Below are positions 43,905 to 51,558 of a stretch of DNA of 64,000 nt, one piece after another. A model generated the notes under the pieces. The model was not told the origin of the DNA. It searched no databases and saw nothing but the letters and a program-made list of their open reading frames with translations. The DNA comes from Acetobacter sacchari. GTDB taxonomy: Bacteria; Pseudomonadota; Alphaproteobacteria; Acetobacterales; Acetobacteraceae. Each line of letters opens with the position of its first letter. Position 1 is the stretch's first letter. Location of the stretch: positions 1 to 64,000 of the forward strand of contig NZ_JAFVMF010000019.1 of assembly GCF_017377715.1 (NCBI RefSeq). Direction: 5' to 3'. Made by a program: the position numbers and the translations under genes.

Positions 43905-45008
43905 TTACTGACGCTCCTGCTCCGGGAAGAGGGAGTTGAGGCCATCTGCGCTCGCTGCACACAGGCCGCGTTCGGTGATGAGGCCGGTCACGAGACGGGC
44001 CGGCGTCACGTCAAACGCTGGATTGGCGGCGTTGACGCCTGACGGCGTGACGCGAACTGACTCGATGCGACCGTCGCTGGTTTGTCCGGTCACTGTGGTC
44101 ACTTCGGACGCCCCCCGCTCCTCAATGGGAATGTCGCGGACTCCGTCAGCGACGCGCCAGTCGATCGTCGTGGACGGGAGCGCGACCCAGAATGGAACGT
44201 TATTGTCTTTTGCCGCCAACGCCTTGAGATATGTGCCGATCTTGTTGGCGACGTCGCCGCGCGACGTGACGCGGTCGGTGCCGACAATGACAATGTCCAC
44301 CTGGCCATGTTGCATGAAGTGTCCGCCCGCATTGTCTACGATCACCGTGTGCGGCACACCATGGCTTGCTAGCTCCCAGGCTGTCAGAGCCGCGCCCTGA
44401 TTGCGGGGACGTGTTTCGTCGACCCAGACGTGCACGTCATAACCCGCGTCGTGCGCCATATATATAGGCGCCAGAGCGGTCCCCCAGTCGACGGTCGCGA
44501 TCCAGCCTGCGTTACAGTGGGTCAGGATGTTGATCTTTTCGCCGGGTGCTTTCCGTTTTGCGATTTCCTCCAGCAGTCCCAGCCCGTGCCGTCCGATGGA
44601 CTCGTTCTGGGCGGCGTCTTCGTCACAGATGCGTCCTGCCTCTGCGTAGGCGACCGCCAGTCGATCCTCCGGTGAAACAGGACGAAGTTTCGCAAGCATG
44701 CGCTCGATCGCCCAGCGCAGGTTGATGGCTGTGGGTCGTGTTTCCGCGAGCATGGCGGCATTCTGTTCGAGAGATTCGTTGCTCGCGTCGACCCTGAGCG
44801 CGAGCGCAAGCCCATAGGCGGCGACGGCGCCGATGAGGGGTGCGCCGCGCACCTGCATGGTGACGATGGCCTGGGCGACTGCCTCGACCGTCTCGAGTTT
44901 CAGGGTGACTATCGAAAAAGGCAGTTTGGTCTGGTCGAAAATACGAACTGAGCGTCCGTCTGTGCTGTCGACCCATACGCTTCGATAGGCGGCGCCGTTA
45001 ATCTTCAT
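43905..45008 (-). CDS. mtnA: S-methyl-5-thioribose-1-phosphate isomerase
   Basis: 367 residues from the ATG at 45008, where homology begins (MKINGAAYRSVWV); a 57-residue upstream extension has no support. MtnA signatures are MQVRGAPLIGAVAAYGLALAL, LTHCNAGWIAT with the active-site Cys, VWVDETRPRNQGAALTAWEL and IVGTDRVTSRGDVANKIGTY with the catalytic Asp. The enzyme converts methylthioribose-1-phosphate to methylthioribulose-1-phosphate in methionine salvage. No other mtn gene is nearby, so it may be used in a partial or alternative salvage route. Confidence 0.94.
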   Translation of the reverse strand: MKINGAAYRSVWVDSTDGRSVRIFDQTKLPFSIVTLKLETVEAVAQAIVTMQVRGAPLIGAVAAYGLALALRVDASNESLEQNAAMLAETRPTAINLRWAIERMLAKLRPVSPEDRLAVAYAEAGRICDEDAAQNESIGRHGLGLLEEIAKRKAPGEKINILTHCNAGWIATVDWGTALAPIYMAHDAGYDVHVWVDETRPRNQGAALTAWELASHGVPHTVIVDNAGGHFMQHGQVDIVIVGTDRVTSRGDVANKIGTYLKALAAKDNNVPFWVALPSTTIDWRVADGVRDIPIEERGASEVTTVTGQTSDGRIESVRVTPSGVNAANPAFDVTPARLVTGLITERGLCAASADGLNSLFPEQERQ

Positions 45009-45457
45009 GTGCTGTTGTCCTGTCGGAAACGGTTTATTGACGGACGATTTAGCGGATAACGCGCGAAATCGCCAACGAAGTCTTTTCGATTTTCGGGTTG
45101 TTGGGCGGACGTGCATGTCGTGCGATGGCGGGAGCTCGCTTAGGCTGTGGCGTAAATTATTATTCAGCAATGAACGCAACCCTGAAGGGCGGTCGACGCA
45201 TCGTTTGCGGCGGTGACATTTTTTTTCGAAATGTAAATATTCAAATTTATTAAGAAATAAAGGTAAATTTTTTCATTCCTGCGCCGGGGAGGGGTTGCGC
45301 GGGCTATGCCGTTGGCGACGAAAAAATCGAGTTTCAGAGGTCGAATATTGATATTGCAAATAAGAATGTAAATCTATATTGAGTGCGGTTAGAGAGACGT
45401 GGTCTCTGTGTTCTTTCCGGGACGCCGCCGCCAAAAAATGCTGAGGCGCACCGGGCG
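45009..45457. other. AT-rich control region before the histone-like gene
   Basis: Positions 45215-45390 are strongly AT-rich (several runs of T and A) compared with the flanks, which suggests promoter or nucleoid-binding sequence for the divergent mtnA and histone-like genes. No coding frame here has domain support. Confidence 0.5.
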
Positions 45458-45538
45458 ATGATGGATGCTGCGTTGGAAATGTATCGCGTGGGCCGGTTGA
45501 TTTTGAACTTGCCGCACATCATGCGATTTGAAAGGTAA
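45458..45538 (+). CDS. Possible 26-residue leader ORF before the histone-like gene
   Basis: ATG to TAA with the peptide MMDAALEMYRVGRLILNLPH and six more residues. Its stop lies 7 nt before the start of the histone-like gene, close enough for translational coupling. There is no clear RBS, and no homology can be claimed. Confidence 0.2.
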   Translation: MMDAALEMYRVGRLILNLPHIMRFER

Positions 45539-45545
45539 CCGGAAG

Positions 45546-46103
45546 ATGGCAAGAAAATCAGCTAAAGATACAGCTCAGGCGGCTTTGGCCCTGTCCAAGC
45601 TTGTGTCTGCAAATACCACCACGAAAAAAGCTGCGCCCGCGTCCAAGACCCGCGCGAAGGTTGCGTCCGGCAAAACAAAAGTCGCCGAGCCTGCGCCTGC
45701 TGCTAAAACGGCTCGTAAACCGCGTGTGGTTGCAGAAGTTAAGGCCGCGCCCGCTCCGAAGCGTCGCGTTGCAGCTAAGGTGGCGGTTGAAGCGCCCGCT
45801 CCCAAGAGGGGTCGCGTTGCCGCTCCTGCTGCTGAGGCGAAGGTAAAGGCAACTCGCGCAAAGCCTGTTGTGGCGGCAACAAAGGTCAAAGCCAAGCCCG
45901 TCGCGAAAGCTTTGAAGGCTCCGAAGACCCCGGCGAAGGCAGCCTCAAAAACAGCTGCGGCGAAGCCGTCTGCGCTTGATCGTCTGCGCGTCACGCAAGA
46001 GGCGCGTCGCCAGAAGCGTATTACGCGTCTGGCCGCCGAGAAGGCAGCTGCAGCAGAAACGCCGAAGCGTGCGACTCGTACGAAATCTGCTCGCGGTAAA
46101 TAA
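45546..46103 (+). CDS. Histone H1-like Lys/Ala/Pro-rich DNA-binding protein
   Basis: 185 residues from the ATG at 45546. After a short hydrophobic start (TAQAALALSKLVSANT), almost the whole protein is Lys/Ala/Pro/Val with recurrent KPAxxAK and APKRxVA units, like eukaryotic histone H1 tails and bacterial H1-like proteins (AlgP, HctB types). No folded domain is evident apart from a terminal Arg-rich helix (LRVTQEARRQKRITRLAAEKA). It is expected to bind DNA or RNA nonspecifically in the nucleoid. The biased composition can support slippage variation between strains. Confidence 0.8.
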   Translation: MARKSAKDTAQAALALSKLVSANTTTKKAAPASKTRAKVASGKTKVAEPAPAAKTARKPRVVAEVKAAPAPKRRVAAKVAVEAPAPKRGRVAAPAAEAKVKATRAKPVVAATKVKAKPVAKALKAPKTPAKAASKTAAAKPSALDRLRVTQEARRQKRITRLAAEKAAAAETPKRATRTKSARGK

Positions 46104-46179
46104 AACAGCTCAAGCAAGAGGCTGGTTTTCGTAGGCGTAAGTCGCTGCGTGAGTTAGTCGATCTGTTTGTGGTTTTCAG

Positions 46180-46212
46180 ATCCGAACCCGTAAGAGGGTT
46201 CGGATTTTTTTT
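46180..46212 (+). terminator. Intrinsic terminator of the histone-like gene
   Basis: Perfect 10-bp stem ATCCGAACCC / GGGTTCGGAT with a 6-nt loop and a run of eight T, 77 nt after the stop codon. This is the clearest intrinsic terminator in the window. Confidence 0.93.
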
Positions 46213-47221
46213 ACCTATCAAGTGGTCAAATGGGGCACCAAGAGAGGGCTTCTGGATGATCAATGTATTCCTCGAAAGATCGAAGGAGTGGCTTCCGTGA
46301 GGCTGGACGATGATGTGCGATCGCCTGCGAGTTGCCCCCGAATCGTATTGAGCTAAGTTCAAATCCTAAATGTAACTTTCTCCCTCTGCTCTCGTTCGCG
46401 GAGTTGTCTGCATTTCTGGGGGCATTAACGGTAGTGGTGCGAACCGGTGAGTGATTTTCGCCATGACCTATGGGCGTCACTAGGATCCTTACTGCATCGG
46501 ATGTTCATGTGGGTGTCTTGGCGGGTGCGGTTATCTTGGCCTGTGAGGGGAGAATTATAATTTCGTTCGATATATATAACGATTATTTAATTAAAATCGA
46601 ACCTGGCTACTAGAGATTGTCGGTATGAAAATCTGTTGATTTCCGATGTATAGGGAATTTAACGGTTCGTTCTTTTAATGTTCTCAATTTCGTAAAAACA
46701 AGTATCACTTGGAATTTAGCCGGTAGATGATACTGGCGTCCTGCGGGCAAATGGGCGTGCCTTGTTCGTCGCCGCAACTGAGCCGAATTAAAGAGTTGCT
46801 GCAATCTCAACAGGTCTGCTGCAGGTGGGTGGAGCAACCGGCGTCACTGGCGCACCACATATGTCGAACGTATCCCTAGAGTTTTCGACTCTAGGAAATT
46901 TTCGCTCCGATACGGTGATACTCGAACGATGACGTGTCAGTTTGGGGTGCGTGGCTTCTTGGCGAGATAAAAAACACATATCCACGCAGCCAAAGCGGCA
47001 ATGTCCCACTCCCTTCTGGCGGACAGAACTCGAGCGCTGGCTTCACCACACAAGGGACATCCGCAGGCGCAGCGAACTTGCCATTTCGTGGTCAAAGCAA
47101 AGCTTCACTAATTTCGATAGCTGGGTCTGGAACATGGTTCGATCCGCGCAACGAGGTTGTGTTCCTCGCGATCTCAATGACGCGTTGTTGCGATATGTTT
47201 TTTTGAACGTGTTCGCCTCTA
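46213..47221. other. One kilobase of AT-rich sequence without a convincing gene
   Basis: No open frame here has an RBS, protein-like composition and recognisable domain together. A strongly AT-rich core lies at about 46550-46610. A small hairpin CCTAGAG-TTTTCGA-CTCTAGG is at 46875-46895. The frame at 46942-47283 (about 113 residues with WRTELERWL and RDIRRRSELAISW) is the best coding candidate but matches nothing I recognise and overlaps the end of the MFS gene. The stretch may be decayed mobile or accessory DNA. Confidence 0.5.
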
Positions 47222-48418
47222 TCAATGTGAGGGAGCTGGGCAGGTTGAGGTCGTCCTATGCCTGGTCAAGGAGCGCAGGGTGAGGGTCGTCAGGATCAGA
47301 AGGACCAAGACATAAACATCGGTCGTTTCACGCAGTCCTACGGCAGTTACTGCGAAGCCTGCGGCGAAGGCAGGTACGCTGAAAGCGAGATAGCTCATGA
47401 CGAAATAGCCTGCGGCCAGCCCTGCGCGCTCATGTGAATCCGCGAGCGGCACGATGATGCGCAACGAGCCCTGAACAGTCAGCCCAAGCCCTGCGCCTGC
47501 TACGGAAGACCCCAGAAGAAAAACAGGCAAATTGACGACGTGCAGGCTGACCAGCACCAGTGGCAGTCCTGCAAGCACGGCGGCGGCTCCTCGGCGTAGC
47601 AGAGAGACTCCGGAACCAGCCAGATGCGTCGCCATTGCAACCAGAGCGGATGTCATCACGACGGCGACCACGGAGCCGCCGAGTAAAGCGCCGCCGTTAT
47701 CGTGGTTGGCGATACGTGCGATCGTCGGACCAAGCGACAGCAGCAGACCGGCCAAAGCCCACACGGCGACGCTGGCGGGGGCTATCCGCAGCATCGGCTT
47801 GCGCGCGGCGTGAGGGACATGGACGCGCGGCCAGAGAGATGCAAGCGCACCGGGTACGCGGGAGACGGTCTCGGGAACAATGAAGAGCATGCAGCCCGCT
47901 GCGATCATTGCCATTGTCAGCAGATAAAATACAAAATGGAGTGGTTGAGGCGCGAACTTTGCGAGAAACGCAGATCCCAGCGCCAGTGCGGCCATTGAGC
48001 CCATTGGGATCATGCCGCTTATCAGTCCACCACGTTCACGATGTGCGTCCTGCAATCCCGCGCTAAGCGCGCTCGTCGCGATTCCTGTTGCGAGGCCCTG
48101 CAGAGCGCGTCCGCGGATAACTTCGGCAATACTTTCTGCGATCGAAAACTGCAGCATGGCGCTGATTTCTATCGCGATTGCGAGCCAGACGACGGGACGG
48201 CGTCCGAGATGATCCGATAGAGAACCGAAGCAGAGCAGTGCGAGCAGCAGGGTGAGTGCGTAAACCGCGAAAGCTGCCTGCAGCATCGGCAGTGTGGCAT
48301 GCCACTGCTCATGATACAGCGGATAGAGCGGTGTGATTGCTGCCGAGGCGCCCAGGAAGAGAAACAGGATAACGCTGTAGATCCATAAGATTGTGGTTTG
48401 GGTAGGGGGAGGCATCAT
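47222..48418 (-). CDS. MFS efflux transporter
   Basis: 398 residues, 12 predicted helices. Motif A GSLSDHLGRRPVVW is in the loop between helices 2 and 3, and helix 5 carries the GLISGMIPMGSMAAL pattern of drug/proton antiporters. It is divergent from a TetR-family regulator, with palindromic sites in the 84-bp gap, so it is probably an inducible efflux pump repressed by that TetR protein. Substrate unknown. Confidence 0.9.
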   Translation of the reverse strand: MMPPPTQTTILWIYSVILFLFLGASAAITPLYPLYHEQWHATLPMLQAAFAVYALTLLLALLCFGSLSDHLGRRPVVWLAIAIEISAMLQFSIAESIAEVIRGRALQGLATGIATSALSAGLQDAHRERGGLISGMIPMGSMAALALGSAFLAKFAPQPLHFVFYLLTMAMIAAGCMLFIVPETVSRVPGALASLWPRVHVPHAARKPMLRIAPASVAVWALAGLLLSLGPTIARIANHDNGGALLGGSVVAVVMTSALVAMATHLAGSGVSLLRRGAAAVLAGLPLVLVSLHVVNLPVFLLGSSVAGAGLGLTVQGSLRIIVPLADSHERAGLAAGYFVMSYLAFSVPAFAAGFAVTAVGLRETTDVYVLVLLILTTLTLRSLTRHRTTSTCPAPSH

Positions 48419-48429
48419 GTGCTCCTAGC

Positions 48430-48495
48430 TAACGCAAAAATTGTGCGTTAAGCTGATAGCGAGATAAATCGTTTAAAGCAAATAATTTGCGTTAG
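48430..48495. promoter_or_regulatory. Palindromic TetR operators in the MFS-tetR intergenic region
   Basis: Two related sites. The first is TAACGCA (48430-48436) with a 7-nt spacer and TGCGTTA (48444-48450). The second is the perfect palindrome GCAAATAATTTGC (48478-48490), overlapping TTTGCGTTAG. Both share the TTGCGTTA half. They flank the likely promoters of the divergent efflux and regulator genes. Confidence 0.7.
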
Positions 48496-48502
48496 AGGAA
48501 AA

Positions 48503-49123
48503 ATGCAGAATACTCGTGGCCCTTTAAAGTCGGGACAGCGTCCTGGGGGGCGTAGTCTGAGAGTGCAGGAGGCAGTACATGCGGCGGTGGTGGCGCTGAT
48601 CGATGAACTTGGCCGAGAGGGGGTGACCGTTCCCCGGGTGGCGGCGCGTGCAGGGGTCACGCCCTCCACGATCTACCGTCGGTGGAGCGATATCGCGACT
48701 TTGGTGAGCGACGTTGCCCGACGCAATTTGCGTACGGACTGCCCGGTGAAACCGTGCGGGCGTCTATCGGAGGATTTGCCCGCATGGGCGGAGATGTATC
48801 AGGACGAAATGGATTCCACGCCAGGCCGAGCGATGGTACGTGACGTATTGCGAGGTTGGGACGGTAGGCAGAAAGCGTGCCCGCTGCTTGACGCAGTGCG
48901 GCCCTCGATTGCGTTGATTTGCGATGCGTCCGTTGAGCCAGTGAACTTCGACGTAGAGGCGGTGATTGACGCCGTGGTGGCTCCGCTTCTGACCCGCATA
49001 ATTTTCACGGACGCTCCGTTGCCATCTACGTTGGCGCGCGACGCGGCGGTAGCATTTGTCGAACGGCACTCGCTGAACGCAGGCCGTTCGGGTTGTAGCC
49101 AACGGCACGGTGTGCGGACGTAA
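48503..49123 (+). CDS. TetR/AcrR family transcriptional regulator
   Basis: 206 residues with a GAGGA RBS. The N-terminal HTH is seen in LIDELGREGVTVPRVAARAGVTPSTIYRRWSDIATLVSDVA (about 34-74), preceded by a basic stretch. The C-terminal ligand-binding domain has LLDAVRPSIALI and VEAVIDAVVAPLLTRIIF. It probably represses itself and the divergent MFS gene through the palindromes between them. Confidence 0.93.
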   Translation: MQNTRGPLKSGQRPGGRSLRVQEAVHAAVVALIDELGREGVTVPRVAARAGVTPSTIYRRWSDIATLVSDVARRNLRTDCPVKPCGRLSEDLPAWAEMYQDEMDSTPGRAMVRDVLRGWDGRQKACPLLDAVRPSIALICDASVEPVNFDVEAVIDAVVAPLLTRIIFTDAPLPSTLARDAAVAFVERHSLNAGRSGCSQRHGVRT

Positions 49124-49397
49124 CTATATTTTTGATATGGCTAAGGTCTTCGTCGATTTTTATCAGTAAATGAATTTCAAGTATATTATTCTTCGAGAGT
49201 CTATACGCGGTGTATTTTGTGTCACTGTGAAGTTTTACATGAGCTGGCTGCGTTCCGCCTGACGAGAAATATGTTCGTCGGTTCGAAAAAGAAATGAGGA
49301 GATTCCTCTGAAATTATTATAAAATAGCTGTGGAAACACGACAGTTTTTAAACGAGAAGGCGTCGGCTCCATGGCGACGGCTCTTCCTGATTGCCTT
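49124..49397. other. AT-rich spacer between convergent tetR and cupin genes
   Basis: 274 bp, AT-rich, with a small GAGGA-GAT-TCCTC hairpin near 49295. No gene is supported. Confidence 0.4.
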
Positions 49398-50042
49398 TTA
49401 GCGATCTGTTCTGGTCAGACGATTGATCTCGTTCCTGGCTGCTGGATACAGCCTTTCCAGATGTCGGCGGCTGCCGATTTCAAAGTCGTCCGGGATGAAG
49501 CCCGGCGCCATCGTTGTGCCGGCAAAGCTCCAGGCCGGACCGTCGCCTTGAGGCCGGGAGCCTTGCCACACGCCGCCCGGGGCTGTCAGCGTCGGATGCG
49601 CTGAATCCAGCAGGGGTCTCTTTATCGACCCGTCAGGGAAAAGCAGCAGAAACTCAAGTGGCATTCCCCCGTAGAAATGCCAGATCTCGTCGGTGGGCAG
49701 TTTGTGCAGCGCTGAGAACCCGCGCGTTGTCTCAATGACTTCGATTGCGGTTCCTGCCGGATGGGCGCGCCCCGAGTAGCGCGCGGGGAGTGCTGAGCCC
49801 GTGATTATATCGGGTGAAAGCCACGTCTGAACATACCATCCCCCTTCAGCGGGAATGGGGCTCATTTTTTCACGCCCTATAATCGCTGCGGCGTCAGGCG
49901 GGAGTGGAATCGGGTCGGCGTGCGCAAATCCTGAAATGCTGGCTGCAGGTGAGATGATAATCGCAAGTCTCAGGACGTGGATCGTTCGCGATCGCCGGGC
50001 GGAAGCGAAGGCCTGAAGTAGATTCCTGAAGCCAAAGCGCAT
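49398..50042 (-). CDS. Cupin_5 (DUF985) family protein with an N-terminal signal sequence
   Basis: 214 residues. The mature part has DUF985 features: MSPIPAEGGWYVQTW, AIEVIETTRGFSALHKLPTDEIWHFYGGMPLEFLLLFPDG and WSFAGTTMAPGFIPDDFEIG. The N-terminal 42 residues form a basic region, a hydrophobic helix (LRLAIIISPAASISGF) and an AHA-DP cleavage-like site, so this copy seems exported, whereas most DUF985 proteins are about 160 residues and cytosolic. The family is of unknown function. It ends convergent with tetR. Confidence 0.82.
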   Translation of the reverse strand: MRFGFRNLLQAFASARRSRTIHVLRLAIIISPAASISGFAHADPIPLPPDAAAIIGREKMSPIPAEGGWYVQTWLSPDIITGSALPARYSGRAHPAGTAIEVIETTRGFSALHKLPTDEIWHFYGGMPLEFLLLFPDGSIKRPLLDSAHPTLTAPGGVWQGSRPQGDGPAWSFAGTTMAPGFIPDDFEIGSRRHLERLYPAARNEINRLTRTDR

Positions 50043-50094
50043 CGGTCATGTCCTGAAAGTGGTTTTGCCTTCGCGTTGACTTCCTTCGACGCGG

Positions 50095-50673
50095 TCAGAG
50101 ATATCGCAGAGCCAGCGCTCCGCCCACAAGGAGGGCGGCGAACGCGCCTGCGACAAGCGGCAGCCGCTTTTCAATGAACGCCTCTATTGGCGCGCCATAG
50201 CGGCGAAGAAGGGCGGCGACGAGAAAAAATCGTACGCCACGTGTCACAAGACTGGCGAGAATAAATGGTGCGATTGGGAAATGCGCGGCGCCGCTGGCAA
50301 TCGTAACGAATTTGTAAGGAACTGGCGTCAGGCCTTTGATAAGAATAATCCAGACGCCCCATTGTCTGAATTTCTCCTGCAACGCGGCGAGTGTAGCCTC
50401 GGCGTGGTAGAAGTGAACGATTGGTTTCGCCACATGATCGAGCAAGACCGCGCCGATATACCAGCCAAGCAGCCCACCGATGACGCTGGCGACAGTTGCG
50501 ATCAGGGCGAACAGCCATGCCCGACTGCGGTTGGCGATTACCATCGGGATAAGCAGTGTTTCCGGCGGGAGCGGGAAAAAGCTGGCCTCCGAGAAGGCAA
50601 GGACGCCGAGCCAGAATGGCGCCTGCGGACCAGCCGCATGGCTGCGTACTCTGGCGTAAAGACGATCGAGCAT
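50095..50673 (-). CDS. YqaA/DedA-like membrane protein (SNARE-associated superfamily)
   Basis: 192 residues with four to five helices. The motif FFPLPPETLLIPM, the Gly-rich segment VIGGLLGWYIGAVL and KGLTPVPYKFVTIASGAAHFPIAPFILASLVTRGVRFFLVA are characteristic of YqaA, a short DedA relative. DedA-family proteins act in membrane lipid flipping and envelope integrity; the specific role of YqaA is not known. It lies 53 nt upstream of the cupin_5 gene in the same direction. Confidence 0.88.
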   Translation of the reverse strand: MLDRLYARVRSHAAGPQAPFWLGVLAFSEASFFPLPPETLLIPMVIANRSRAWLFALIATVASVIGGLLGWYIGAVLLDHVAKPIVHFYHAEATLAALQEKFRQWGVWIILIKGLTPVPYKFVTIASGAAHFPIAPFILASLVTRGVRFFLVAALLRRYGAPIEAFIEKRLPLVAGAFAALLVGGALALRYL

Positions 50674-50793
50674 TACGGCGTCGTTCCTTCACTCGTCAGG
50701 TCTGCGGTGACGTCCCCGCGGCTGCCGGACTTGTGGCGCGGCACTTCTCACACGCAGTCAATGCCATTGGAGTTACCGCCGCCGCAAGGGGGC

Positions 50794-51447
50794 TCAATAG
50801 CCGATGTAGCGGCCGGGACGGTGAAAGGCGATCAGAACGACGCTGAGCGCCACAGCGCTCACCGCTGAGAGGAGGACGCGCTCCACAGGCAGAACCAGCA
50901 ACGAGCAAAGCAGGATAATTGCATCGAGTGTGAGTTGTGATCGACCGGCATTCAGTCCGCGTGTTTTTTGGAGCCAAAGCGTCACGACGCCTGTTCCGCC
51001 GACGCCGGCCTGATGGCGCGCAAGCGACAGTACGCCCATGCCCAGCATGGTGCCCCCGAATGCGGCGGCGAACAGCGGTTGAATGAAGCTGAGGCCGATG
51101 ACCTTGGTGAAGCCGAATGCGATCAACGTGATCGAGCATGAGACGATCGCCGTTTTCACGGCGAACGCCACGCCCATGGCGCGGATGGCGAAGAGGATAA
51201 AGGGTATGTTTATGAGCGTAAAAAGCTCGCCCGGTGACAACGGCGCGACGTAGGAGATCAGAAGTGCTACGCCCGCAACGCCTCCTGTAACGAGCCCGGC
51301 CTGATGCAGGCATAGCAGGCCAAGAGCGATCAGCGACGTGCCGATCAGAAGCGCATACACGTCTTCAGCAAGTGTGTGCCGCAGGGGAAGATGGACCGCC
51401 GGATCCTGTGTGATGGTGGGCGTATCTGAGAGCGGACGGTCGGGCAT
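50794..51447 (-). CDS. YitT family membrane protein
   Basis: 217 residues from the ATG at 51447, with six hydrophobic helices. Conserved YitT_membrane elements include GLLCLHQAGLVTGGVAGVALLISY, GELFTLINIPFILFAIRAMG and GGTMLGMGVLSLARHQAGVGGTGVV. The family is of unknown transport function. This protein ends after the membrane segments and lacks the C-terminal DUF2179 domain found in Bacillus members. Confidence 0.87.
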   Translation of the reverse strand: MPDRPLSDTPTITQDPAVHLPLRHTLAEDVYALLIGTSLIALGLLCLHQAGLVTGGVAGVALLISYVAPLSPGELFTLINIPFILFAIRAMGVAFAVKTAIVSCSITLIAFGFTKVIGLSFIQPLFAAAFGGTMLGMGVLSLARHQAGVGGTGVVTLWLQKTRGLNAGRSQLTLDAIILLCSLLVLPVERVLLSAVSAVALSVVLIAFHRPGRYIGY

Positions 51448-51558
51448 TGATCGGTTCCATGTGGAGCGACGCAACGATCAAGCCGCCTGGCACCCTCCTA
51501 GCCAATTGATCAGGAACTCGAAAGGGGGCAAAGACTGCCCCGTGGGTTGCGCCGGCGG

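Noticed and set aside
46610..46837. 75-residue minus-strand frame in the AT-rich gap
   Set aside because: No RBS or homology that I recognise; AT-rich noise.
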